From NCBI RefSeq assembly GCF_014636495.1, contig NZ_BMEM01000001.1, positions 542,195-606,194 of the forward strand: DNA of 64,000 nt, written 5' to 3'. Position numbers and translations under genes: made by a program. Shown here piece after piece: positions 40,819 to 48,651 of the stretch (position 1 is the stretch's first letter; each line of letters starts with the position of its first letter). The DNA comes from Ornithinimicrobium tianjinense. GTDB taxonomy: Bacteria; Actinomycetota; Actinomycetes; Actinomycetales; Dermatophilaceae. A model generated the notes under the pieces. The model had not been told where the DNA came from and ran no database searches. It worked only from the letters and a program-made list of their open reading frames with translations.

Positions 40819-42483
40819 ATGACTGCACACGCGGGCTCCGGCTCCACTGTCGCCGAGGTCGTCGGGAAGGTGCTCTACCGCCTCGGGCTGAGGCAGGTCT
40901 TCGGCGTCGTGGGCAGCGGCAACTACGTGGTCACGACCACGCTGGTCCGGGCGGGCGCCAGGTATGTCGCGGCCCGGCACGAGTCCGGGGCCGGCATGAT
41001 GGCCGACGCGTTCGCCCGGGTCACGGGCGAGGTGACGGTCCTGAGCCTGCACCAGGGCTGCGGCCTCACCAACGCGCTCACCTCGATCACGGAGGCGTCC
41101 AAGTCCGGCACGCCCATGCTCGTCCTCACCGGTGAGACACCGCCGACGGCACGGACGAGCAACTTCTGGATCGACCAGGAGGCCACGCTCGCGGGGCTCG
41201 GGGTGGAGGTCGAGAGAGTGCACTCCGCGGCGACGGCCGTCCTCGACACCGTGCGCGCCTACCGCAAGGCCCGTGACGGACGGCAGACCGTGGTGCTCAA
41301 CCTGCCGCTGGACGTCCAGGAGGAGCTGCTCGAACTCGCCGACGACGCGCCGCTTCCGCTGGGCTACGAGGTGAAGGGTGCTGGGGAGAACGAATCGGGG
41401 GCCGCGCTGGTGGCCGAGCTGCTCAGGACGGCCAGACGCCCGGTCATCGTCGGGGGCCGCGGGGCGCTCGACGCCAGGAGCGAGCTGGCCCAGCTCGCCG
41501 AGGCGTCCGGAGCGCTGCTGACCACCTCCGCGGTGGCCCGGGGGTTGTTCGAGGGTGACCCCTGGTACCTCGACGTCATGGGCGGGTTCGCGACGCCGTT
41601 AGCGGCCGAGCTCATCGGCGACGCCGACGTCCTCGTCGCCTTCGGGGCCAGTCTCAACCGGTGGACCAGCCGGTCCGGGCGGCTGCTGGCGGACGCGACC
41701 GTCGTCGTCGTCGACGCCGACCCGGAGGCGATCGGCTTCCACCACGCGCCGGACCACGCCGTGGTCGGTGACGCGGCCGCCGTCGCCGCACAGGCCGCGG
41801 CGATCCTGGACCGACGGTCGGACGCGGGGTACCGGACCCCGGAGGTGCGCGCGCGGATCGGGGCGGAGGGCCGCTGGCGCCAGGTGCCCTACGAGGACAC
41901 CGGCACGGAGGAGCTGATCGACCCGCGCACCCTCTCCGTGGCGCTGGACGACATCCTCCCCGCGGAGCGGGTGGTGGTGCCCGACGGCGGAAACTTCAAC
42001 GGCTACCCCTCGATGTTCCTCACGGTGCCCGATGCGCGCGGCTTCGTCCTACCGCTGGCCTTCCAGTCGATCGGGCTGTCGCTGGGCGCGGCGATCGGCG
42101 CGGCGCTGGCGCTGCCCGACCGGGTGGCTGTGGCCGGCGTCGGGGACGGCGGGCTGATGATGAGCCTCACCGAGCTCGACACCGCGGTGCGCCTGCGGCT
42201 GCCCCTCGTGGTGCTCGTCTACAACGACGACGCCTACGGTGCCGAGGTGCACCACTTCGAGGACGACCATTACGCCCTGGGGACCGTCGTGTTCCCCCCG
42301 ACAGACATCGCGGCGATCGCCCGCGGCTTCGGCTGCGAGGCCGTCACGGTGCGGTCGACCGCGGACCTGGAGGGCGTGCGGGACTGGGTCGACGGCCCTA
42401 GGGACCGTCCGCTGGTGATCGACGCCAAGATCACTTCGTTCCCGTCCTGGGTCCTCGCGCACACCTTCGAGGGGGAGAAGTAG
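40819..42483 (+). CDS. ThDP-dependent decarboxylase or synthase of unknown substrate
   Basis: This 554-aa enzyme has the full thiamin-diphosphate architecture: a pyrimidine-binding domain with catalytic Glu55 (ARHESGAGMMADAF), a middle domain, and a diphosphate-binding domain with GDGGLMMSL and the closing NDDAYGAE. A His78 stands in SLHQGCGLTNAL, where benzoylformate decarboxylase also has a His. Acetolactate-synthase relatives usually have GPG in place of this. No FAD motif is evident. It is 5 bp after the ABC ATPase gene with GGAGG upstream, so it probably acts on the imported compound, for example an aromatic 2-oxo acid. That substrate is only a guess. Confidence 0.75.
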   Translation: MTAHAGSGSTVAEVVGKVLYRLGLRQVFGVVGSGNYVVTTTLVRAGARYVAARHESGAGMMADAFARVTGEVTVLSLHQGCGLTNALTSITEASKSGTPMLVLTGETPPTARTSNFWIDQEATLAGLGVEVERVHSAATAVLDTVRAYRKARDGRQTVVLNLPLDVQEELLELADDAPLPLGYEVKGAGENESGAALVAELLRTARRPVIVGGRGALDARSELAQLAEASGALLTTSAVARGLFEGDPWYLDVMGGFATPLAAELIGDADVLVAFGASLNRWTSRSGRLLADATVVVVDADPEAIGFHHAPDHAVVGDAAAVAAQAAAILDRRSDAGYRTPEVRARIGAEGRWRQVPYEDTGTEELIDPRTLSVALDDILPAERVVVPDGGNFNGYPSMFLTVPDARGFVLPLAFQSIGLSLGAAIGAALALPDRVAVAGVGDGGLMMSLTELDTAVRLRLPLVVLVYNDDAYGAEVHHFEDDHYALGTVVFPPTDIAAIARGFGCEAVTVRSTADLEGVRDWVDGPRDRPLVIDAKITSFPSWVLAHTFEGEK

Positions 42484-42498
42484 AGCGGATCGTGGGGT

Positions 42499-42626
42499 CA
42501 ACCACTCGACGCGTCCGGTCACCCTGGCGGCAACCACTCCACGCGCTCAGTGAGGCTGCGCGCAACCACTCCACGCGCTCGGTGGGGCTGAGCGCAACCA
42601 CTCCATGCGCTCGGTGAAGCAGGTCG
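42499..42626. repeat. 32-bp tandem repeat, four units, ending in a start codon
   Basis: CAACCACTC recurs at 42499, 42531, 42563 and 42595, exactly 32 bp apart. Units two and three are nearly identical over the whole 32 bp. Units one and four are diverged in their second halves. In the fourth unit CACGCG has become CATGCG, and the ATG so created (42605) is the apparent start of the transporter gene. Confidence 0.9.
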
Positions 42627-43825
42627 GGCCGGGAGTCTCGGCGCTCTGGGCGCTCGTGGCGGTCGTCCTCGTCGCGCTCAACCTGCGCGGGCCGATCGCG
42701 GCGGTCGGCCCGGTCCTCGGCCCCATGACCGCGGACCTGCACCTCACCCCGACGACGGCCGGGCTGCTCACCACCCTGCCCGTGCTGTGCTTCGCCGGGG
42801 CTGCGCCGCTCGCGGCGTGGGTCGGCCGGCTGCTCGGCCCGGCACCGGCCATCGGGTGGTCGCTCGCGATCCTCGCGGGGGCCCTGGTGCTGCGACCCGT
42901 CGACGGGACGGCCATCCTGCTCGTGGGGACGGTCGTCGCCGGTGTCGCGATGACCTTCGGCAACGTCCTGCTCCCGGTGGTCGTCAAGCGTGACTTCGAG
43001 AGTCGCACGACCTCGGTGATGGCCCTCTACACCTCGATGCTGGCGGGCGGTGCGGCGCTCACCGCCGCGACCACCGCGCCACTCGCCGCGTGGCTGGGGT
43101 GGCGGGCGGCGCTGGCAGCCGGGGGCGTCCTGGCGGTACTGGCGCTGGGAACCTGGGGCCTCGCCTTCCGCGCCGAGCTGGGCCGCCCCGGGCCGGCAGG
43201 CGATGACGCCCAGCGGCCGGGCCGGTCGACGGGGTCCCGCCGCCCCGTCTGGCGACAGTCGACAGCGTGGGCCGTGGCGCTGCTGCTCGGCTTCCAGTCC
43301 GCCCTCTACTACGCCCTGACCTCCTGGCTCCCCCTGCTCCTCCAGGAGGAGGCCGGCCTGGGCACCGCCGGGGCGGGCGTGGCGCTGTCGCTGTTCCAGC
43401 TGCTCGGCATCCCGGGCTCGCTGCTCGTGCCCCTGCTGGCGCGTCGCCGGCCCACCCAGTCCTGGCTGGCGCTGCTCCTGGCCGGCGGCTGGGGCGTCAT
43501 GCTCGCGGGTCTGCTGGCGGCACCGCAGGTCTGGCTGCTGTGGTGCGCGGTCGGCGGCGTGGCACAGGGGGTCGGGATCGCGCTGGCCTTCAGCCTGGTC
43601 GTGCTGCGGTCGGTGGACACGAGCACCGCCCGCAGTCTGTCCGCCATGGGCCAGATGGTCGGGTATGCCGTGGGCGCCGGCGGTCCGGTCCTCCTCGGGG
43701 CCCTCCGCGCCGGCACCGGCGGCTGGACCTGGCCCCTGCTGTTCCTGGGCGCGGCGGCCGTGGCCCTCGCGGCCACCGGGGTGGTCGCAGGGCGGGACCG
43801 ACCGGTGGTCAGCGCTGCGGGATGA
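42605..43825 (+). CDS. MFS transporter, CynX/NimT-like
   Basis: This 406-aa transporter has about 12 hydrophobic segments. The opening LNLRGPIAAVGPVLGPMTADL with the NLRGP motif is typical of the CynX/NimT (cyanate/2-nitroimidazole) branch. The start is doubtful: ATG 42605 lies within a tandem repeat and has no ribosome site, and GTG 42614 is an alternative. Its 3' end overlaps the convergent hydroxylase gene by 17 bp. Its substrate is unknown. Position in an aromatic island hints at an organic anion. Confidence 0.82.
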   Translation: MRSVKQVGPGVSALWALVAVVLVALNLRGPIAAVGPVLGPMTADLHLTPTTAGLLTTLPVLCFAGAAPLAAWVGRLLGPAPAIGWSLAILAGALVLRPVDGTAILLVGTVVAGVAMTFGNVLLPVVVKRDFESRTTSVMALYTSMLAGGAALTAATTAPLAAWLGWRAALAAGGVLAVLALGTWGLAFRAELGRPGPAGDDAQRPGRSTGSRRPVWRQSTAWAVALLLGFQSALYYALTSWLPLLLQEEAGLGTAGAGVALSLFQLLGIPGSLLVPLLARRRPTQSWLALLLAGGWGVMLAGLLAAPQVWLLWCAVGGVAQGVGIALAFSLVVLRSVDTSTARSLSAMGQMVGYAVGAGGPVLLGALRAGTGGWTWPLLFLGAAAVALAATGVVAGRDRPVVSAAG

Positions 43826-45701
43826 GGAGGCCGGCGAAGAAGTCGTCCAGGGCGGCATACGCGTCGAGGGGGAGCACCTGGGCGACGTACTGGTCCGGAC
43901 GCACGACGACCAGCGCTCCCCGGCCGCGGTCGATCCCACGCAGGTCGAAGATGTCCCGGCCGTGCCCGGGCTCGGGGGTGAAGACCTTCTCGTGGTCGAG
44001 CAGGCCGAACCGCCCCTTGCGCGGCCGCAGGAACTCGTGCATCTGGACCCAGTCGAGCTCGGCGCCGGACTGCTGGACCACGGCCCGCACGTCGAGCACC
44101 GCGTCCTGGTCCCAGCCGGCGGGGGTGAACCGCCGGACCGGGCTGTCGTCGTCGGCCAGCACGTCCATGAGCGCGCGCAGCCTCGATCCGCTCTCGCGCG
44201 GGTCGACCGCGTCGGCGAAGGCGTAGAGGCGCCAGCGGGCGTCCGCACGGTGCACGTGACCCAGCTGCAGGGGACGGGCGTCGGCCAGGCGCACCACGGG
44301 GGCCGAGTGGAAACGGCGGCCCGGCGGGAAGCCGGTGGCGAGCCCGAGGTGGGTGTCGTCCCCGGTGAGGAGCGACGGGGAGTAGTGCGTCGCCATACCG
44401 GCGGTGAACTCGCCGTTGACGATGAACTGCCGCTGCACCTCGGCGAACGCCGCGCGGACGACGTCGGGGTCGTCCGAGTCGACACGGCCGGCTCCGCCGA
44501 TCGCGGCCGACCAGCGCTGGTCCATCGCGATGAGGTCTTGGGCGATGACCCGACGCTCGGCGGAGTAGGTGTCCAGCAGGGTCTCGGGGCTGCGTCCCTG
44601 CAGCACCTGGACCAGCTTCCATCCCAGGTTGAAGGTGTCCTGCATGGAGACGTTCATGCCCTGCCCCGCCTTGGCGGTGTGGGTGTGGCAGGCGTCGCCC
44701 GCGATGAACACGCGGGGCCGGCGGGTGCCGACCTGCTCCGGTGACACGTCGTCGAACTTGTCGGTGACCCGGTGACCGACCCGGTAGACCGAGAACCAGG
44801 CGACCTCGTGGACGTCGAGGGTGTAGGGGGCGAGGACGTCGCGGGCCCGGGCCAGGACGTCCTCCTCGGTGAGCCGCACCCCGGGCTCGACCTGGCCCAT
44901 GTCGACGTAGAGCCGGACCAGGTAGCCGCCCTCGCGGGGGATGAGCAGGATGTTGCCGCCGTCCGCGGTCTGGATGGTCGCCTTGAAGCGGATGTCCGGG
45001 AAGTCGGTGACGGCGAGCAGATCCATCACGCCCCAGGCCTTGTCGGCGCCGTGGCCCTCGGCGCGGCGGCCGATCGACCCGCGGACCACGCTGTGCGCGC
45101 CGTCGCAGCCCACGACATACCGGGCGCGCACCCGGCGCTCGACGCCGTCCTCGGTGCCGCGCAGGGTGACGGTCACGGGCAGAGTGTTCTCGTCCGGAAC
45201 GTCGACGCCGAGGGCCTCGAGCCCGTAGTCCACGGAAAGCCTGCTGGGGGAGCCCTGCATGTGCTCGAGGAGGAAGTCGAGCAGCCGCGCCTGGTTCATG
45301 ATCAGGTGGGGGAACTCGGAGAGGCCGTCGCGCACGTCCTGGAGCCGGCCGAATCGCTGCAGCCCTCCGCCCGGCCGGGGACCCCAGAAGCGGGTCTCGT
45401 TGACCCAGTAGGCCTCGGCCATCATCCGGTCGGCGAGCCCGAAGGTCTCGAAGGTCTCGACCGTGCGGCAGCTGACGCCGTCCGCGCGCCCGACCTGCAG
45501 CGGCCCGTCCGCCTTCTCCACGACCCGCGTCGTGATGTCCGGGAACTCCGAGAGCTGTGCCGCCAGCAGGAGGCCGGCAGGGCCGGTGCCGACGATCAGG
45601 ACGTCGACCTCCTCGGGCAGCCCAGCCTGCTCGGCCCGCCCCTCCGCAGGCGGGCGGACGTGCGGGTCCCCGGGACGGTAGCCGTTGAGGAAGTACTGCA
45701 C
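43809..45701 (-). CDS. mobA: 3-hydroxybenzoate 4-monooxygenase-like FAD hydroxylase
   Basis: This 630-aa flavin hydroxylase has the dinucleotide site VLIVGTGPAGLLLAAQL (about 34-50), the active-site RADGVSCRTVETFETFG, the DG motif VGCDGAHSVVRGSIG and the second FAD motif FIAGDACHTHTAKAGQGMN. A C-terminal thioredoxin-like domain (about 460-630) is as in MobA and phenol 2-monooxygenase. Length and motifs are closest to 3-hydroxybenzoate 4-monooxygenase, which also yields protocatechuate. The GTG at 45701 has AGGAG 6 bp upstream. Phenol hydroxylase is the main alternative. Confidence 0.85.
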   Translation of the reverse strand: MQYFLNGYRPGDPHVRPPAEGRAEQAGLPEEVDVLIVGTGPAGLLLAAQLSEFPDITTRVVEKADGPLQVGRADGVSCRTVETFETFGLADRMMAEAYWVNETRFWGPRPGGGLQRFGRLQDVRDGLSEFPHLIMNQARLLDFLLEHMQGSPSRLSVDYGLEALGVDVPDENTLPVTVTLRGTEDGVERRVRARYVVGCDGAHSVVRGSIGRRAEGHGADKAWGVMDLLAVTDFPDIRFKATIQTADGGNILLIPREGGYLVRLYVDMGQVEPGVRLTEEDVLARARDVLAPYTLDVHEVAWFSVYRVGHRVTDKFDDVSPEQVGTRRPRVFIAGDACHTHTAKAGQGMNVSMQDTFNLGWKLVQVLQGRSPETLLDTYSAERRVIAQDLIAMDQRWSAAIGGAGRVDSDDPDVVRAAFAEVQRQFIVNGEFTAGMATHYSPSLLTGDDTHLGLATGFPPGRRFHSAPVVRLADARPLQLGHVHRADARWRLYAFADAVDPRESGSRLRALMDVLADDDSPVRRFTPAGWDQDAVLDVRAVVQQSGAELDWVQMHEFLRPRKGRFGLLDHEKVFTPEPGHGRDIFDLRGIDRGRGALVVVRPDQYVAQVLPLDAYAALDDFFAGLLIPQR

Positions 45702-45771
45702 GGTGGTCTCCTAGAGAGGGACGCGGAGCCTGCCGAGGAGCGCCGCGCGGCCGTGGATCGTCCGGTTCACC

Positions 45772-46398
45772 CTACGGCAGGCCCGCACCGAAGCTGACCA
45801 GCACCTCGGTGAAACCGAGGGAGCCGAACAGGGCGTTGAGCATCTCGACGGTGTTCTCCTCGGCGAGGCGGGTGAGGTCGTCCGTGCCGTTGGCCGCCGT
45901 GGTGATCTGCTCGACCGCCCGCAGCTGTGCCTCGCGCTCCACCCCCGATCCCCGGAACCGCTCGACCAGGCCCTGGTCCCGGTCGGCGACGTAGCTGTTC
46001 TCCAGGTCGAGCACGGGCGCCTCCACAGTGGGCCTGGGCAGCTCGACGGAAACGCTCGTGCGGTCCTCGGAGAGCGTGACGCTGTCCTCGTCCAGCCCGC
46101 CGAAGTCCACGACGGCGTCGACGTCACCCTTGCCGACGTAGAGGACACGCTCACCGCTGATCCAGCCTGGCAGGTAGCGGACGTCCTTCTCAAGATCCAC
46201 CACGACCTCGTAGTGCGCGGACGCGGCGTGGAACTCCCTGATCCTCGTCAGCGACTGCAGGACGGCAGGGCCCGTGCGGTCGACCTCGGCCTCGCGGAAG
46301 GGGTTGAGTGCGGGTCGCCAGGCGGTCAGCGCAAGCACGCCCGCAGCGATCAGCACCGCGGTGACGATCATCGTCAGCACGCGCGTGACATGTCTCAT
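45772..46398 (-). CDS. DUF4230 membrane-anchored protein
   Basis: This 208-aa protein has one N-terminal membrane segment (about 7-28) and an extracytoplasmic domain. The domain has paired beta-strand blocks (HYEVVVDLEKDVRYLPGWISG, in two parts; VDFGGLDEDSVTL) and a helical end (NALFGSLGFTEVLVSFG), as in DUF4230. Function is unknown. The ATG at 46398 places the membrane segment right after a short basic start. A longer form from 46473 is possible but adds only low-complexity residues. Confidence 0.75.
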   Translation of the reverse strand: MRHVTRVLTMIVTAVLIAAGVLALTAWRPALNPFREAEVDRTGPAVLQSLTRIREFHAASAHYEVVVDLEKDVRYLPGWISGERVLYVGKGDVDAVVDFGGLDEDSVTLSEDRTSVSVELPRPTVEAPVLDLENSYVADRDQGLVERFRGSGVEREAQLRAVEQITTAANGTDDLTRLAEENTVEMLNALFGSLGFTEVLVSFGAGLP

Positions 46399-46590
46399 GA
46401 GGCGCACAGTAGTCAGGCCTCGATCAGCTGGACGAGGAGAGGACGAGCGCGACGGTCGCTGAGGGATAGACACGACGCGGCCCCATGAGCAGCGCGACCA
46501 CGATCGCGACCTTCGCGACGCTGTGCCGCTGCCCGGAGTGCGTCTGACCTGCGGTTCTTCGACCGATCAGGGTATGTCGGTGCTGGCCCC

Positions 46591-46596
46591 TAGGTT
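46591..46596 (+). promoter_or_regulatory. -10 box of a leaderless promoter for the second DUF222/HNH gene
   Basis: TAGGTT ends six bases before the ATG at 46603, the same geometry as at 4343-4355, and TGTCGGTG also stands upstream. The two genes were probably duplicated together with their promoters. Confidence 0.5.
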
Positions 46597-46602
46597 GGGT
46601 GT

Positions 46603-47946
46603 ATGGGGATGACCGGGATGGGCGGTGCGGTGCTGCGGACTGGCTGGGAGCAGCTGGCCCGGCCCGGCGTGTCGGAGGCGCGGACGACCGGTGAGGTCGT
46701 GGGGGAGGGTGTGCGGCGGGCGCGGGATGAGCTGGTGCGGGTCGAGCTGGGGGCTCACCCGGTGGGTCTGCTCCAGGAGGGTGAGCTGGAGGCGGGGCTG
46801 GACGGACTGTCGGAGGTGGCGCTGAGCCTGGGGCGGGCGCGGTTGCGGTTGGCGTGCGACGTGGCGGTGCGGGGCCTGTACCTGGGGACGGGGTTCGGAC
46901 TGGGGGACTGGCTGGCGTTGCGGTGCCCGGACCTGGGGGCCTCGGAGGTGCGGGACCTGGCGCGGGTGGCGTTCGCGGTGAAGGACCCGGCGTACGAGCC
47001 GCTGGTCGATGCTGCGGTGCGTGGGGTGTTCTCGATCGCCCGGGCGGCGGCGTTCCACCGGGCGCTGGTGCGGATCCGGGGCGCGGTGGGGGTCGAGGAG
47101 TTCGCGCGGGCGGTGGCGCTGCTGGTCGCGGCCGGGGCGCAGCCGGTCTTCGACGAGCGGGACATCGCCCGGATCGTCGCGGCGCTGCTGCGGGCGTGCC
47201 TTCCGGAGAAGAAGCACGATGAGCGGGCGAAGGCCAAGCATGCGCTGCGGGACGTGCACGAGTCGAACCTGGCCGACGGGACGGTGAAGCGGATCATCAT
47301 GACCTTCGGCGACGACGCCGACTACGAGGCTGTCCGCGCCGTCCTGCTGTCGCCGCTGGCGGCGCCGGCCAGCCGGGAGACCCAGGAGGCGACGGGCGTG
47401 GTGGACACGCGGACGCCGGGGAACCGGCGCTATGACGCGTTGATGACGGTGCTGCGTCGTGGGGTGGCCGGGTCCGCGGGGCAGCCGACCACGCCCAAGG
47501 CCACGCTGATCGTCACGATGGACCTGCAGACGCTGCGTCGCGAGACGGCCGCCGCGCACGCCGAGGGTTCGCCCGGCGCCGGGCAGACCGTGGAGGGGAC
47601 GACGGTCTGCGCGGCGACGGTGCGCCAGCTGGCGTGCGAGGCGGACGTGATCCCGCTGGTCCTGGGTGGGCCGAGCGAGGTCGTGGACCAGGGTCGACGA
47701 CGAAGGTTGGTGACGCCGGGCCAACGGCTACGGCTCGCCGCCCGCGACACGGGGTGCACGATTCCCGGGTGCGGGGTGCCCGCGACCTGGTGCGACGCTC
47801 ACCACGTCATCCCCTGGGCCCAGGGCGGACGTTCGGACCTGTCCAACTACGCCCTGCTCTGCCCCAGGCACCACACCTGGGTCCACGAGCACGGCCACAC
47901 CGCCAGGGTGACCCCGCTCGGGGTGGTCTGGCTCCTGCGACCATGA
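46603..47946 (+). CDS. DUF222 domain HNH endonuclease-like protein, copy 2
   Basis: This 447-aa protein is the paralogue of the protein at 4355-5692. The HNH block CTIPGCGVPATWCDAHH followed by ALLCPRHHTWVHEH, and the long conserved run GPSE...DQGRRRRLVTPGQRLRLAARD, are almost the same in both. The first 90 residues differ and lack obvious motifs. The internal block HESNLADGTVKRI and GDDADYEAVRAVL is shared. The C-terminus is therefore under selection. Function is not known. No toxin-immunity partner or mobile element is adjacent. Confidence 0.85.
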   Translation: MGMTGMGGAVLRTGWEQLARPGVSEARTTGEVVGEGVRRARDELVRVELGAHPVGLLQEGELEAGLDGLSEVALSLGRARLRLACDVAVRGLYLGTGFGLGDWLALRCPDLGASEVRDLARVAFAVKDPAYEPLVDAAVRGVFSIARAAAFHRALVRIRGAVGVEEFARAVALLVAAGAQPVFDERDIARIVAALLRACLPEKKHDERAKAKHALRDVHESNLADGTVKRIIMTFGDDADYEAVRAVLLSPLAAPASRETQEATGVVDTRTPGNRRYDALMTVLRRGVAGSAGQPTTPKATLIVTMDLQTLRRETAAAHAEGSPGAGQTVEGTTVCAATVRQLACEADVIPLVLGGPSEVVDQGRRRRLVTPGQRLRLAARDTGCTIPGCGVPATWCDAHHVIPWAQGGRSDLSNYALLCPRHHTWVHEHGHTARVTPLGVVWLLRP

Positions 47947-47958
47947 CCACGCCCCGCA

Positions 47959-47976
47959 CCCGGACCGACGTCCGGG
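47959..47976 (+). terminator. Hairpin after the second DUF222/HNH gene
   Basis: CCCGGAC (47959-47965) pairs with GTCCGGG (47970-47976) over a 4-nt loop, 12 bp after the stop. The bases just after the stop (CACGCCCCGCACCCGG) nearly match those behind the first copy. Confidence 0.5.
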
Positions 47977-48168
47977 GCGGACGCTTGCCCGGGAAGCGGG
48001 CCCAGGGTTCCTGACACCGCAGTCACCGACTCTGCTCTGTCTACGACGGGGCGTAGGAAAAGGTGCGTGAGGTGCACCACAGCTGCGGATCGGGCGCGGC
48101 GTTCAGGAGTAGCGTCGGAGGCGAGGCCGCAGGGGTCTCGCCCATCCGCGGAACAAGGGAGTTCTGTG

Positions 48169-48591
48169 ATGACTCGACAGATCAGGAAGATGGCAGCCGT
48201 GCTCGGGGCGGCGATGATGGCGACGATCGGCGTGGCGGGTCCGGCCACCTCGGCGCCCGACACCCGGTTGCCCAACGCGCAGCTCTGGGCCGACGGACAG
48301 CTGGTGGCGGACGCCACCGAGTGGGTGGTGATGCCGAAGGCCGGCACCCTCTGGATCACTGAAGGCGACTGGGCAGGTCACTACGTGATCATCGACTCGG
48401 TTCACATCTTCTTCCCGGGCCAGTACCTCGAGGAGCCCCCGCTCGTCATCGACGCGGACCCGACGCGCTTCTTCGGCAGGAAGACCGGCCTCGAGCCGAT
48501 CGACGTGGTCGTGCTGTCCCGGTTCGGCACGGCGGAGGACCCGATGATGAGCGTCGTCGGGCCGATCACGATCGCGAAGGTGTCCGGCTGA
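48169..48591 (+). CDS. Small secreted protein of unknown function
   Basis: This 140-aa protein has a classical signal peptide (MTRQIRKMAAVLGAAMMATI, cleavage near SAPDTR, about 30). The mature part has no Cys and is rich in beta-type sequence (LWADGQLVADATEWVVMP, HIFFPGQYLEEPP). I do not recognise a family. The ATG at 48169 has AAGGGAG 8 bp upstream. Upstream codons are open to 48067 but read as low-complexity Arg/Ala/Ser sequence. It stands alone, convergent with the DHA2 transporter gene. Confidence 0.7.
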   Translation: MTRQIRKMAAVLGAAMMATIGVAGPATSAPDTRLPNAQLWADGQLVADATEWVVMPKAGTLWITEGDWAGHYVIIDSVHIFFPGQYLEEPPLVIDADPTRFFGRKTGLEPIDVVVLSRFGTAEDPMMSVVGPITIAKVSG

Positions 48592-48651
48592 GGATCGCCA
48601 CGGTGCCCGGCTGAGCGAGCGACCGGGTGCCCGACGCGGCCGGCCTGCCGG

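Noticed and set aside
42499-42626. CRISPR array
   Set aside because: The units are directly adjacent with no spacers, diverge at both ends, run into a coding start, and no cas gene is present.
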